Assembly: GCA_021783175.1 (NCBI GenBank)
Contig: JAJXUF010000028.1
Span: forward strand, 1-33,884
Reading direction: 5' to 3'
Source of the DNA: Pseudomonadota bacterium
GTDB lineage: Bacteria > Pseudomonadota > Gammaproteobacteria > Acidiferrobacterales > UBA6901
DNA length: 33,884 bases
The notes under the pieces were generated by a model. That model searched no databases and was not told the origin of the DNA. It was given only the letters and a program-made list of their open reading frames with translations. Position numbers and translations under genes: made by a program. Positions 14,652-22,021 of this stretch are shown here, in pieces (the stretch's first letter is position 1; every line of letters begins with the position of its first letter).

Positions 14652-15733
14652 GCAGCGGCTCGGCAACAGTTCAGCGTATCCAGCAACAGGGATTGCGGTA
14701 CATCCGACTCAATTACGGCATTGCCGATTCCTCTCAGCAGAATCAGACGTAGCCTGCCGTCCTCGACTTTCTTGTCGACCGCCATGAGATCGAGCATGCG
14801 GCCGGCATCCAGCAGATACGGACCCTGCGTCGGGAGATGCGCGCGCCGAATAAGATCCTCAGTACGCTTCGCTTCTGTCGCGCTCAGCCAGCCGAGGCGA
14901 CGCGAAAGGTCGGCGGCCATCACCATACCAGCGGCAACTGCTTCGCCATGCAACCAACTACCGTAGCCGGTGCCAGTTTCTATGGCGTGGCCAAAGGTAT
15001 GCCCAAAATTGAGCAGCGCGCGTCGCCCGGCTTCGAGTTCGTCCGCGGCTACCACCACGGCTTTGGTGCGACACGAGCGTTCGATGGCAAAACTCAAGGC
15101 GTCCGTCTCGCGAGCAAGCAATCGGTCCATGTTTTGCTCGAGCCAGCTGAAGAAATCATGGTCGCATATCAACCCGTATTTGATAACCTCTGCGATACCC
15201 GCTGACAACTCTTTGTCAGGCAGGGTAACCAGCGTATCGGTGTCAATGACGACGCAGCGCGGCTGATAAAATGCGCCGATCATGTTTTTCCCAAGTGGGT
15301 GGTTAACTCCAGTCTTTCCGCCAACCGAGGAGTCGACCTGTGCCAGTAGCGTCGTTGGGATCTGAATAAACGGCACGCCGCGCTGATACACGGCTGCCGC
15401 GAAGCCGGTCATGTCCCCGACGACACCGCCGCCGAGTGCAACCAGCGTCGTGCGCCGATCACAGCGCTGCGCCAGCAGAGTGTCAAAAATCGGATTGAGA
15501 CCTGCTACGGTCTTGTACTGTTCACCGTCCGGAAGAATGACGGTCACCGGGGAATAACGCTGCAAGAGCGCAGCGACTTTGCTCAAATACAGTGGTGCAA
15601 CCGTGTCATTGGTGACAATCAGCACCTTCCGGCCGGCTACGTGGTTTGCCAGCGGTTGCTCACGCGCCAGTAGTCCGGCGCCGATGTAAATGGGATAGCT
15701 TCGCGTTCCTAATTCAACTGCCAGGGTTCTCAT
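14648..15733 (-). CDS. aroB: 3-dehydroquinate synthase
   Basis: This enzyme converts DAHP to 3-dehydroquinate, the second step of the shikimate pathway, using NAD and a divalent metal. It has 361 aa (E. coli 362). Seen: LPDGEQYKT at 68-74, NAD-binding [19 protein letters not shown] at 101-119, the active-site segment [20 protein letters not shown] at 131-150, and the metal-binding histidines in [11 protein letters not shown] and [14 protein letters not shown] 15733 lies 20 bp inside the end of aroK. The next gene, dgt, overlaps its stop by 4 bp, so aroK-aroB-dgt are very likely co-translated. Everything seen is regular for the family. Confidence 0.98.
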   Translation of the reverse strand: MRTLAVELGTRSYPIYIGAGLLAREQPLANHVAGRKVLIVTNDTVAPLYLSKVAALLQRYSPVTVILPDGEQYKTVAGLNPIFDTLLAQRCDRRTTLVALGGGVVGDMTGFAAAVYQRGVPFIQIPTTLLAQVDSSVGGKTGVNHPLGKNMIGAFYQPRCVVIDTDTLVTLPDKELSAGIAEVIKYGLICDHDFFSWLEQNMDRLLARETDALSFAIERSCRTKAVVVAADELEAGRRALLNFGHTFGHAIETGTGYGSWLHGEAVAAGMVMAADLSRRLGWLSATEAKRTEDLIRRAHLPTQGPYLLDAGRMLDLMAVDKKVEDGRLRLILLRGIGNAVIESDVPQSLLLDTLNCCRAAA

Positions 15734-16313
15734 TGGGTTTCAGGGTCTTTAGTCGAGTTACTACATCACGTGCCACCGCCTGTGGACTTCGACGGTCCGT
15801 ATCCACAATTAGGTGGGCAGTGCTCCGGTAAAGCGGATCCCGCTGCCGCATTAACTCCTCTATTCTGCCATGGGGATCGGCTGTCTGCAGCAGGGGGCGC
15901 CCGCGGTCGCGGCGCGTGCGTTCTACCAGAATTTCCGTAGCGGCGCGCAAGTAGACGACTGTCCCATGGTTGCGCAGGGCCTCGCGGTTTGCCGAGTTCA
16001 AAACGACTCCGCCCCCAGTTGCCAGAACCAGATTCGGGCGAAGCACAAGGTCCGCGATCACGGCGGCTTCCCGCCGGCGAAAGCCCTCCTCACCCTCGAT
16101 CTCGAATATGAGCGGTATGTTCGCGCCGGTGCGCGCCTCGATTTCCTGATCCGAGTCCGCGAATTCCATACCGAGCATGGCGGCGACGTGGCGGCCAATA
16201 GTTGTCTTGCCAGCCCCCATGGGCCCGACCAGAAACACATTGGCTTGTCGCCCGCCGGTGGGCGTGTCGGAGCGATCCTCTGATAGGTCGGCGGGCCAGG
16301 ACATGCCCTGCAT
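15714..16313 (-). CDS. aroK: Shikimate kinase
   Basis: This cytosolic enzyme phosphorylates shikimate at the 3-OH with ATP. The start is uncertain: ATG 16313 gives 199 aa, ATG 16304 gives 196, and a TTG at 16340 would give 208. None has a good ribosome site, and the first 20 or so residues before the fold are not conserved in the family (usual length about 170-180). Seen: Walker [12 protein letters not shown] at 30-40, DSDQEIE soon after (shikimate and Mg binding), [16 protein letters not shown], and the lid RGRPLL. It lies between pilQ and aroB, the classic pilQ-aroK-aroB order, and overlaps aroB by 20 bp. Confidence 0.95.
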   Translation of the reverse strand: MQGMSWPADLSEDRSDTPTGGRQANVFLVGPMGAGKTTIGRHVAAMLGMEFADSDQEIEARTGANIPLIFEIEGEEGFRRREAAVIADLVLRPNLVLATGGGVVLNSANREALRNHGTVVYLRAATEILVERTRRDRGRPLLQTADPHGRIEELMRQRDPLYRSTAHLIVDTDRRSPQAVARDVVTRLKTLKPNENPGS

Positions 16314-16344
16314 ATGCCATGCAACCGGGGAAGAAATCAATAGC

Positions 16345-16358
16345 GGAGCGATCGCTCC
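16345..16358. repeat. 14-bp perfect palindrome upstream of aroK
   Basis: GGAGCGATCGCTCC is fully self-complementary and lies just before the aroK start region. It could be an operator half-site pair or chance in GC-rich DNA. It contains the octamer GCGATCGC. Confidence 0.4.
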
Positions 16359-16365
16359 AGCATTC

Positions 16366-16402
16366 TCGCGGCCCAGGCCGCTGGAAGGCGCCTGGGCCGC
16401 GA
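16366..16402 (-). terminator. Long perfect hairpin just after pilQ, no U-tract
   Basis: A 13-bp perfect stem (16366-16378 with 16390-16402) and an 11-nt loop begin 4 nt past the pilQ stop codon. The stem is almost all G and C. No run of T follows on the minus strand, so it is not a classic intrinsic terminator. It may protect the pilMNOPQ transcript 3' end or attenuate read-through into aroK. Confidence 0.45.
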
Positions 16403-16406
16403 CCGA

Positions 16407-19004
16407 TTACCTCATGGTCAGGTTGTCGGACAGGATGCGTGGGGTCAGGAATATCAACAATTCGTCCCTGTTGTTGAGTACGGAAGTGCTGCGAAATGCC
16501 CAACCGATCAGCGGCAGGTCGCCGAAAAACGGGACCTTACTGAGAGTCGACTGCTGGGTCTGCTCATAGATGCCGCCAATCACCACGGTTTCGCCATTAT
16601 CCAGCAATACCTGGGTGGTGATTTCCTTCTTGTTCATCGTGCTATCCGTCGGGGAAGCCGAATTGAAATCGTCTTTGGTGATCAGCACGTCGAGTATGAC
16701 ACGGTCGTCCGGCGTAATCTGCGGCGTGACTTCAAGAGCAAGCACCGCGTCCTTGGTGATGAACGACTGCGTACCCAAACCTCCGCCTAGTGCAATGAAG
16801 GTTCTTTCCTGGCCCTGCTCGATGCGCGCCTTCTTTTGATTAGCCGTGATGAGACGCGGACTCGATATGACCTTGCCCAGTCCCTGCTGTTGCAGGGCCG
16901 ACAATTCCAGATCCAGCAAATTGCCTCCCGGGAGATTCAGGAACGAGAAGGCCAGCTGTCCTGGGTTGATGGCGTTAATTGCGCCGGCTGCCATGCTCAC
17001 GTTCAAGGCATTACCGGTCAAGTCGACCGGTGCGGCGGTGCTCAGCAAGGTTGCGTTGCAGTCCAGCGAACCGCAAGTCGTTGTCGAATTGGTCTGGTGC
17101 TGGACACCGAGGCGTACACCTAGGTTTTTGGCGAAGTTGTCGGTCGCCTCCACCAGCCGGGTCTCAATCATGACCTGGCGAACCGGTTTGTCCAGCTGCG
17201 CAATCAATTTGCGCACCTGGCGGATTTTGGATTCCGTGTCCTGTATGAGGATTGAATTTGTGCGCGCATCAACGGTGACCTGTCCGCGCGGCGAAAGCAG
17301 GCTGTTCGATTCGGTCGCCAGCTTTGAATATGTCACACTGCCCGCGGCTGGTGACTGCTGCTGACCACCCGGATTCACCGCTTTGACAGACTTAAGAAGA
17401 TCGGCAATGTCCTGTGCCTTGGCATAATTGATCTGGATCAGCTGCGAGACCAGGGGCTCGAGTTCCTGCTGTTGCTTGCCCGCTTCAAGTCTGGCCTTTT
17501 GCTGCGCGGCCATCTCGGCCGCCGGGGCAACGCTGATGACGTTGCCAACGCGCTGCATCGCGAGATCTTTAGCATTGAGAATAATGGCCAGCGCCTGATC
17601 CCAAGGAACATCCTTGAGACGGAGCGTCAGGTTGCCCTTGACGCTGTCGCTGGTGACGAAATTGAGGCCGGTAAAGTCAGCAATGACCTGCAGGGCGGCG
17701 CGCACGTCGATGTTCTGGAAATTGAGCGACAATTTCTGCCCGGTATAAATGCCTTTCTCGGGATTCGACACCGCAGCCTTTGCCGCAACGATTGGTTTGA
17801 CATTCACCGTAAAGACGTCGCCCGCCTGGTACGCGAGGTGGTCATACTTACCCGTGGCCGTGATGACCATGCGCACATTACGTCCCTGCTGGTAAGTATC
17901 GATCGATTGAATCGGAGTGGCAAAATCGGTCACGTCCAGGCGTCGCTGCAAAGTCGACGGAATGCCGGTGTTGAGGAAATCGACGGTGATCTTTCCAGGT
18001 TCTTCACGCAAGTCGATGCCAACGCCGGTATCGGAAAGGCCGACGATCACCTTGCCGTCACCCTGCTGTCCGCGGCGAAAATCGATTGCCTTGAGACTGT
18101 GCTGTTCCTTGTTCACCGCGGTCGCGAAGTGCGTGACCTTGGGTGCTGAGGTCGCTCCAATTGTCGAGGTCGGATTCGACACGGTCATGACGAACGTATT
18201 GCCATCGACACCTGAGGTGTAACCAGCGGACCGAACGAGGTTTACCACAACCCGCGAGCGATAATCTGCTTCGACCGCAGATATGCCGAGCACCGCTCCC
18301 AACTGAACCGGGATCGAGTCCCGCGCCAGACCCAGACGAGTATTGGGGAAATCCAAAGATACCCAAGGCGGCGTGTTGCTGGTGATGCCTTTAGGCGGCG
18401 CAGGTGGCCGCGCAAAGGTCATGCGGATTTGGACGCGGTCGCCGGGCAGCTTGAGGTATCTGATGTCCTCGAGCACGTTCCTACCGGCGGTGCTGGTATC
18501 GAGCCCAGGCGAGCTTGCAGCGGCGGTCGCAGCTTGCGCCGGCGGCGGTGCAGGCTCGGTTACCGCTGCGGGTCCTGCCGCTGCCGTGCCGGTCGATGCA
18601 GCCACGAGGAATCCACCGCCGGTCGGGGTAACCTGCAGATGGCCGGGTTTCTTCATGAGAAGATCGACGTAAACCGAATTTCCGTTATCGGCGAGATACG
18701 GATAGACACCCTTGACCGGGCCCTTGCCGTCGAGATCAGTGACAGCCGAACCAAGCTGAGTTTTGGCGAAACTTATTCGCAGGCGTTGCCCACCCTCGAG
18801 CGACGATAATTCATATTTGGCGGAGCCGCTTATGTGCACCTGCAACACCGGTGTGTCGCCGCCGGAAATCCAGCTGATGGAGGTCATTTCGGCGGCGGCG
18901 GCGGTGCCCGCCAGGCATAGCGTAGCGGCCAGAAATAGCAGCCTGACGAGATTGAGACGCCAGTTGGTGCCAGCTCCCGGCCGAGTTGTCGTGGTTATTT
19001 TCAT
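16407..19004 (-). CDS. pilQ: Type IV pilus secretin PilQ
   Basis: PilQ forms the outer-membrane ring through which type IV pili pass. Here it has 865 aa, clearly longer than P. aeruginosa PilQ (714). Seen: signal peptide ending around AAAA at 35-38; an AMIN-like domain at about 41-135; an Ala/Pro linker (138-172); a second AMIN domain (176-276, matching the first one of Pseudomonas); a third (302-402); the STN domain (about 425-495, KLSLNFQNIDVRAALQVIADF); the secretin N1-type domain (520-605); and the secretin barrel (610-860, VPFFGDLPLIGWAFR). Two cysteines, C644 and C649, lie in a loop of the secretin domain and could form a disulfide. The ATG follows the pilP stop by 17 bp. It is last in pilMNOPQ. 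Confidence 0.97.
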   Translation of the reverse strand: MKITTTTRPGAGTNWRLNLVRLLFLAATLCLAGTAAAAEMTSISWISGGDTPVLQVHISGSAKYELSSLEGGQRLRISFAKTQLGSAVTDLDGKGPVKGVYPYLADNGNSVYVDLLMKKPGHLQVTPTGGGFLVAASTGTAAAGPAAVTEPAPPPAQAATAAASSPGLDTSTAGRNVLEDIRYLKLPGDRVQIRMTFARPPAPPKGITSNTPPWVSLDFPNTRLGLARDSIPVQLGAVLGISAVEADYRSRVVVNLVRSAGYTSGVDGNTFVMTVSNPTSTIGATSAPKVTHFATAVNKEQHSLKAIDFRRGQQGDGKVIVGLSDTGVGIDLREEPGKITVDFLNTGIPSTLQRRLDVTDFATPIQSIDTYQQGRNVRMVITATGKYDHLAYQAGDVFTVNVKPIVAAKAAVSNPEKGIYTGQKLSLNFQNIDVRAALQVIADFTGLNFVTSDSVKGNLTLRLKDVPWDQALAIILNAKDLAMQRVGNVISVAPAAEMAAQQKARLEAGKQQQELEPLVSQLIQINYAKAQDIADLLKSVKAVNPGGQQQSPAAGSVTYSKLATESNSLLSPRGQVTVDARTNSILIQDTESKIRQVRKLIAQLDKPVRQVMIETRLVEATDNFAKNLGVRLGVQHQTNSTTTCGSLDCNATLLSTAAPVDLTGNALNVSMAAGAINAINPGQLAFSFLNLPGGNLLDLELSALQQQGLGKVISSPRLITANQKKARIEQGQERTFIALGGGLGTQSFITKDAVLALEVTPQITPDDRVILDVLITKDDFNSASPTDSTMNKKEITTQVLLDNGETVVIGGIYEQTQQSTLSKVPFFGDLPLIGWAFRSTSVLNNRDELLIFLTPRILSDNLTMR

Positions 19005-19021
19005 AGGCTCATACCGTTAAT

Positions 19022-19528
19022 TTACTGCGAAAGAGCGAGGCTTGCCCCGCGTTCTATCCAGTCGCCCGTCGGTCCCTGGATAAGCTCTGTAAGTTTGATC
19101 TTGTCCTCGGTGATCTTGGTGACAAGACCGAAGTTCTGCCCCATGTGATTACCGACCTGAACCTTGTGAATGCCGTCTGGCGCGTCAACAATGGCCCATA
19201 CCTGCTTGCCGCGCGAGATGGTCCCCACCATCTTGAGAGAATCAAGCGGATAGGCCTCAAGCGGCTCCTTGCGGCGGTTCATGTCCGGCCGTATGCCACC
19301 CTGCGTCGTTTGCGGGCGCAGGTTAAGCCGGGAAAACGGATCTTCCAATGAGCCAGCGGCATAGGCGAATGGCTCGGTTGGCTTGATGACCGGAAGCGGT
19401 TCGACCTTCGGTTTGCGATCAGCGTATGCGTTCTTCACGAAATCGCGCAGATCAGCCATGTTATCGCCTCCGCATCCCACGAGGCTGACTGCCATGATCG
19501 CAAGCAACAGCGCAACTCGAATCTTCAT
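19022..19528 (-). CDS. pilP: Type IV pilus inner-membrane lipoprotein PilP
   Basis: PilP joins the PilM-PilN-PilO alignment complex in the inner membrane to the PilQ secretin in the outer membrane. It has 168 aa, a usual size. Seen: a lipoprotein signal with lipobox LVGC and acylation site C19, a disordered Pro-rich tether (about 40-80), and a C-terminal beta domain with LKMVGTISRGKQVWAIVDAPDGIHKVQVGNHMGQN, the homology region of the family. Its ATG overlaps the pilO stop by 4 bp. No feature is out of the ordinary. Confidence 0.96.
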   Translation of the reverse strand: MKIRVALLLAIMAVSLVGCGGDNMADLRDFVKNAYADRKPKVEPLPVIKPTEPFAYAAGSLEDPFSRLNLRPQTTQGGIRPDMNRRKEPLEAYPLDSLKMVGTISRGKQVWAIVDAPDGIHKVQVGNHMGQNFGLVTKITEDKIKLTELIQGPTGDWIERGASLALSQ

Positions 19529-20169
19529 CGCGCACCCCCGGGACGCAGGTGCGGTCTAGGCTGTCCCTTCTTCATCATCGGATGGATTTCATCGGTCTCC
19601 AGATAGCGGTACGTCTTGGCCAACGTGGTCATCGTCAGGCGATTGCTTTTGCTATCGCTGGTAATGTCGATCTGACCGAGGGTTACGATGCGCGGCAAAG
19701 CTGCGACGTCGCTTACAAATCCACCAAGCTCGTGATAGGTGCCAGTCACCTTGATGTCGATCGGCAGCTCGGCATAGAAATCCAGCGGCTTCTCCTTGTT
19801 CGGCTTGAACAGCACGAAGTCGAGTCCGCGCCCAAGACCGGCCTGGGTAATGTCGACAAGTAGATTCGGAACTTCCGTCTTGTTGGGCAGTTGCCGCAAC
19901 AGCGTACCGAACGCTTGACCCATCTCTTCCATCTGTTCCTTGTACGCTGGCAGGTTGATGGCCAGCGCCTTTTTCGCAAGAAAAGTCTGTTTGAGCTGTT
20001 CTTCCTTTTGTTGCGCCTGCTTCAAGGTATCGAGCTGGTCGGACAGCACGAAATAGTATCCGAGGCCCACGATGAGCAAGCACATCAGGACAATCGCGGC
20101 GAGCTTGATTGGAACGGGCCAGCCACTGATATCGTTAAAGTCAATGTTCTTGAGATCGTCAAGTGTCAT
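19525..20169 (-). CDS. pilO: Type IV pilus assembly protein PilO
   Basis: This bitopic inner-membrane protein forms a heterodimer with PilN and binds PilP in the periplasm. It has 214 aa. Seen: a short cytoplasmic N-terminus, one membrane segment (about 22-43), a coiled-coil stretch rich in K, E and Q (45-85), and a ferredoxin-like periplasmic domain with ELPIDIKVTGTYHELGGFVSDVAALPRIV, a hallmark of PilO. Start and stop overlap the neighbours pilN and pilP by 4 bp each, which points to strict co-translation of the complex. Confidence 0.96.
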   Translation of the reverse strand: MTLDDLKNIDFNDISGWPVPIKLAAIVLMCLLIVGLGYYFVLSDQLDTLKQAQQKEEQLKQTFLAKKALAINLPAYKEQMEEMGQAFGTLLRQLPNKTEVPNLLVDITQAGLGRGLDFVLFKPNKEKPLDFYAELPIDIKVTGTYHELGGFVSDVAALPRIVTLGQIDITSDSKSNRLTMTTLAKTYRYLETDEIHPMMKKGQPRPHLRPGGAR

Positions 20170-20753
20170 GAGCCCGCCCCTTTCTTCTTTTCTTTCTTCT
20201 TTTCTGTCGCGGACTTGTCAGTCTCGGTAACGTGCAAGGTGAACTCACTGACGCGCTCATTACCTTTGGCGGTAACGTGAATCACATCCAGGTCCGGATT
20301 CGCAAACCAATTGGAGGAATCCAGATTTCGCATGAAGGCGGATACGCGCGCATTGGATTGCGCCACACCACTCAGCATGATGCTCGCGCCGGTCTGCTGG
20401 AATTTCGTAAGGTACACTCCATCCGGGAGCTTGCGCACCAGGTCATCGAACACATGCACGATCTCGGTTCGATCGGCCTGCAGCTGCTGTATCACCTGCA
20501 TGCGCGCAATCAGCGCATCGCGCTGCTTCTTGAGTTCCCTGATCGCCGCGATCTGTTGATCGAGCTTCGTAATCTGCTGGGTAAGGTAGGTGTTGCGATT
20601 GTTCTGGTTATCGATGCGATGGGAAATGTTCAACCAGGCAAAGTAGACGAGCAAAACCGTCATGATCGCCATGCCCACGGCAATGCCAAGCAGCTGGCGA
20701 TCCTGTTCCTTGCGGTTTATCTGGCGCCATGGCAATAGATTTAGGCGGGTCAT
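20166..20753 (-). CDS. pilN: Type IV pilus assembly protein PilN
   Basis: This bitopic inner-membrane partner of PilO has a short cytoplasmic tail that docks on PilM. It has 195 aa. Seen: N-terminal LNLLPWR at 4-10, the conserved PilM-binding motif; one membrane segment (about 21-43); a coiled coil (48-95); and a periplasmic fimbrial-assembly domain (LVRKLPDGVYLTKFQQTG). The C-terminus ends in a lysine-rich tail (EKKKEKKKGAGS) that looks disordered. It overlaps pilM and pilO by 4 bp. Confidence 0.96.
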   Translation of the reverse strand: MTRLNLLPWRQINRKEQDRQLLGIAVGMAIMTVLLVYFAWLNISHRIDNQNNRNTYLTQQITKLDQQIAAIRELKKQRDALIARMQVIQQLQADRTEIVHVFDDLVRKLPDGVYLTKFQQTGASIMLSGVAQSNARVSAFMRNLDSSNWFANPDLDVIHVTAKGNERVSEFTLHVTETDKSATEKKKEKKKGAGS

Positions 20754-21826
20754 TCGTCATGCCCCCGCATCGCAAGCCCGCAGGTGATCATGAGCGAAGG
20801 CGCATCATTGCTGAGCAGCTGCGGCTTGACGCGCGATGCCAGCGACATGCTGACAAAAGGATTGGCAATTGCCGTAGGCACTCCGATGCGGGCAGCGACG
20901 AGCTCATCGATGCCTGGTATCTGGGCGCACCCGCCGGCCAGCAGCACTTGATCCACCGCGTTGTAAGGACTTGATGAGTAGAAGAACTGCAACGCCCTCA
21001 TCACTTCCTGGCACATTGCCTCCATGAAGGGGCGCAATACGTCGGTCTGATAGTTATCCGGCAGACCCCCTTGTTTCTTCGCAAGGCCCGCTTCTTCGTA
21101 CGACAAGCCGTAGCGGCGTTGAATTTCCTCGGTCAGCTGGCGCCCGCCAAAAGTATGGTCACGCGTGTAGATAGAACTATTGTTATGCATGACGTTGATG
21201 TTTGTCGTGGTCGCACCAATGTCCAGAATGGCGACCGTCTTTTCCATTCCGCCGCCGGGCATTTGCTTAGCGATAAGGGAGTAGGCATTCTCCATCGCGT
21301 AGGTTTCGATGTCGACGTACAAAGGCGTCATCCCCGCCCCTTGGGCTACCGCCAAATAGTCATCCACAATTTCTTTGCGGCAGGCGGCGACAAGAACATT
21401 GGCTTGTTCGGCGGCAGCTTCGCCGCCGCCAAGCACTGTCCAGTCCATGTTGACCTCGTCGAGCGGATACGGAATATAGCGATCTGCTTCCATCTCGAGT
21501 TGTGTCTGCAAATCCTTGTCGCTGAGTCCGGCAGGCATGCTAATAATCTTGCTGATTACGTGTGAGCCGGCGACCGCAATGGCAACATGCTTGCATTTGG
21601 TCCCGGAGCGCTTGATCGCGCGCTGCATGGTCTGCGCGACTTGGTCGACTTCGGTGATGGTATGTTCCACCACGGCATTCTGTGGCAAGGGTTCGACTGC
21701 ATAGCGCTCGACGCGGAAGTGATCTCCGGCCTTGCTCAGCTCCAACACTTTGATGGACGACGCGCTGATGTCCACGCCCACTAGGGGTGGTTTTTTCTTG
21801 GCCAACAGGCTTCCCAAGGAGACCAA
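20750..21826 (-). CDS. pilM: Type IV pilus assembly actin-like ATPase PilM
   Basis: PilM is the cytoplasmic, FtsA/actin-like member of the alignment complex and binds PilN and ATP. It has 358 aa with the TTG start at 21826, which is preceded by AGAGAG at suitable distance. A TTG at 21817 would give a protein three residues shorter and cannot be excluded. Seen: phosphate-1 loop VGVDISASSIKVLEL near 17-31, phosphate-2 region AILDIGATTTNINVM, and the adenosine motif LLAGGCAQIPGI. It is first in pilMNOPQ and divergent from the PBP1A gene, the standard arrangement in gamma- and betaproteobacteria. Confidence 0.96.
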   Translation of the reverse strand: MVSLGSLLAKKKPPLVGVDISASSIKVLELSKAGDHFRVERYAVEPLPQNAVVEHTITEVDQVAQTMQRAIKRSGTKCKHVAIAVAGSHVISKIISMPAGLSDKDLQTQLEMEADRYIPYPLDEVNMDWTVLGGGEAAAEQANVLVAACRKEIVDDYLAVAQGAGMTPLYVDIETYAMENAYSLIAKQMPGGGMEKTVAILDIGATTTNINVMHNNSSIYTRDHTFGGRQLTEEIQRRYGLSYEEAGLAKKQGGLPDNYQTDVLRPFMEAMCQEVMRALQFFYSSSPYNAVDQVLLAGGCAQIPGIDELVAARIGVPTAIANPFVSMSLASRVKPQLLSNDAPSLMITCGLAMRGHDE

Positions 21827-21892
21827 TTTTTTCTCTCTTTTTCCAGTAGGTTAGGCAGGATAACTGTAATTTTAGTTTAAATGCTACCCACA

Positions 21893-21922
21893 AATATAGA
21901 CGATGACAAATGGAAATGACAA
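21893..21922 (-). promoter_or_regulatory. Probable sigma-70 promoter of pilMNOPQ
   Basis: On the minus strand TTGTCA (21922-21917) and TATATT (21898-21893) each match 5 of 6 consensus bases and are 18 bp apart. The leader to TTG 21826 would be about 60 nt. Confidence 0.6.
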
Positions 21923-21924
21923 AT
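21903..21924. repeat. Direct repeat ATGACAAAT in the pilM promoter
   Basis: ATGACAAAT occurs at 21903-21911 and again at 21916-21924, 13 bp apart from start to start, across the -35 and spacer of the proposed pilM promoter. It may be a regulator-binding site or a chance duplication. Confidence 0.45.
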
Positions 21925-21929
21925 TTCTG

Positions 21930-21958
21930 TTGGGCGGCGGGACCGGTCGTTCTATACT
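21930..21958 (+). promoter_or_regulatory. Possible sigma-70 promoter of the PBP1A gene
   Basis: TTGGGC (21930-21935) and TATACT (21953-21958) are separated by 17 bp on the plus strand. The -10 matches 5 of 6, the -35 only 3 of 6. It would give a leader of about 57 nt and lies back to back with the pilM promoter. Confidence 0.45.
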
Positions 21959-22021
21959 TGCCACTACCCTTCGGGGAAACTACTGGCCCAAACCTGCAGT
22001 TGTATGAAGTATTAGCACGCA

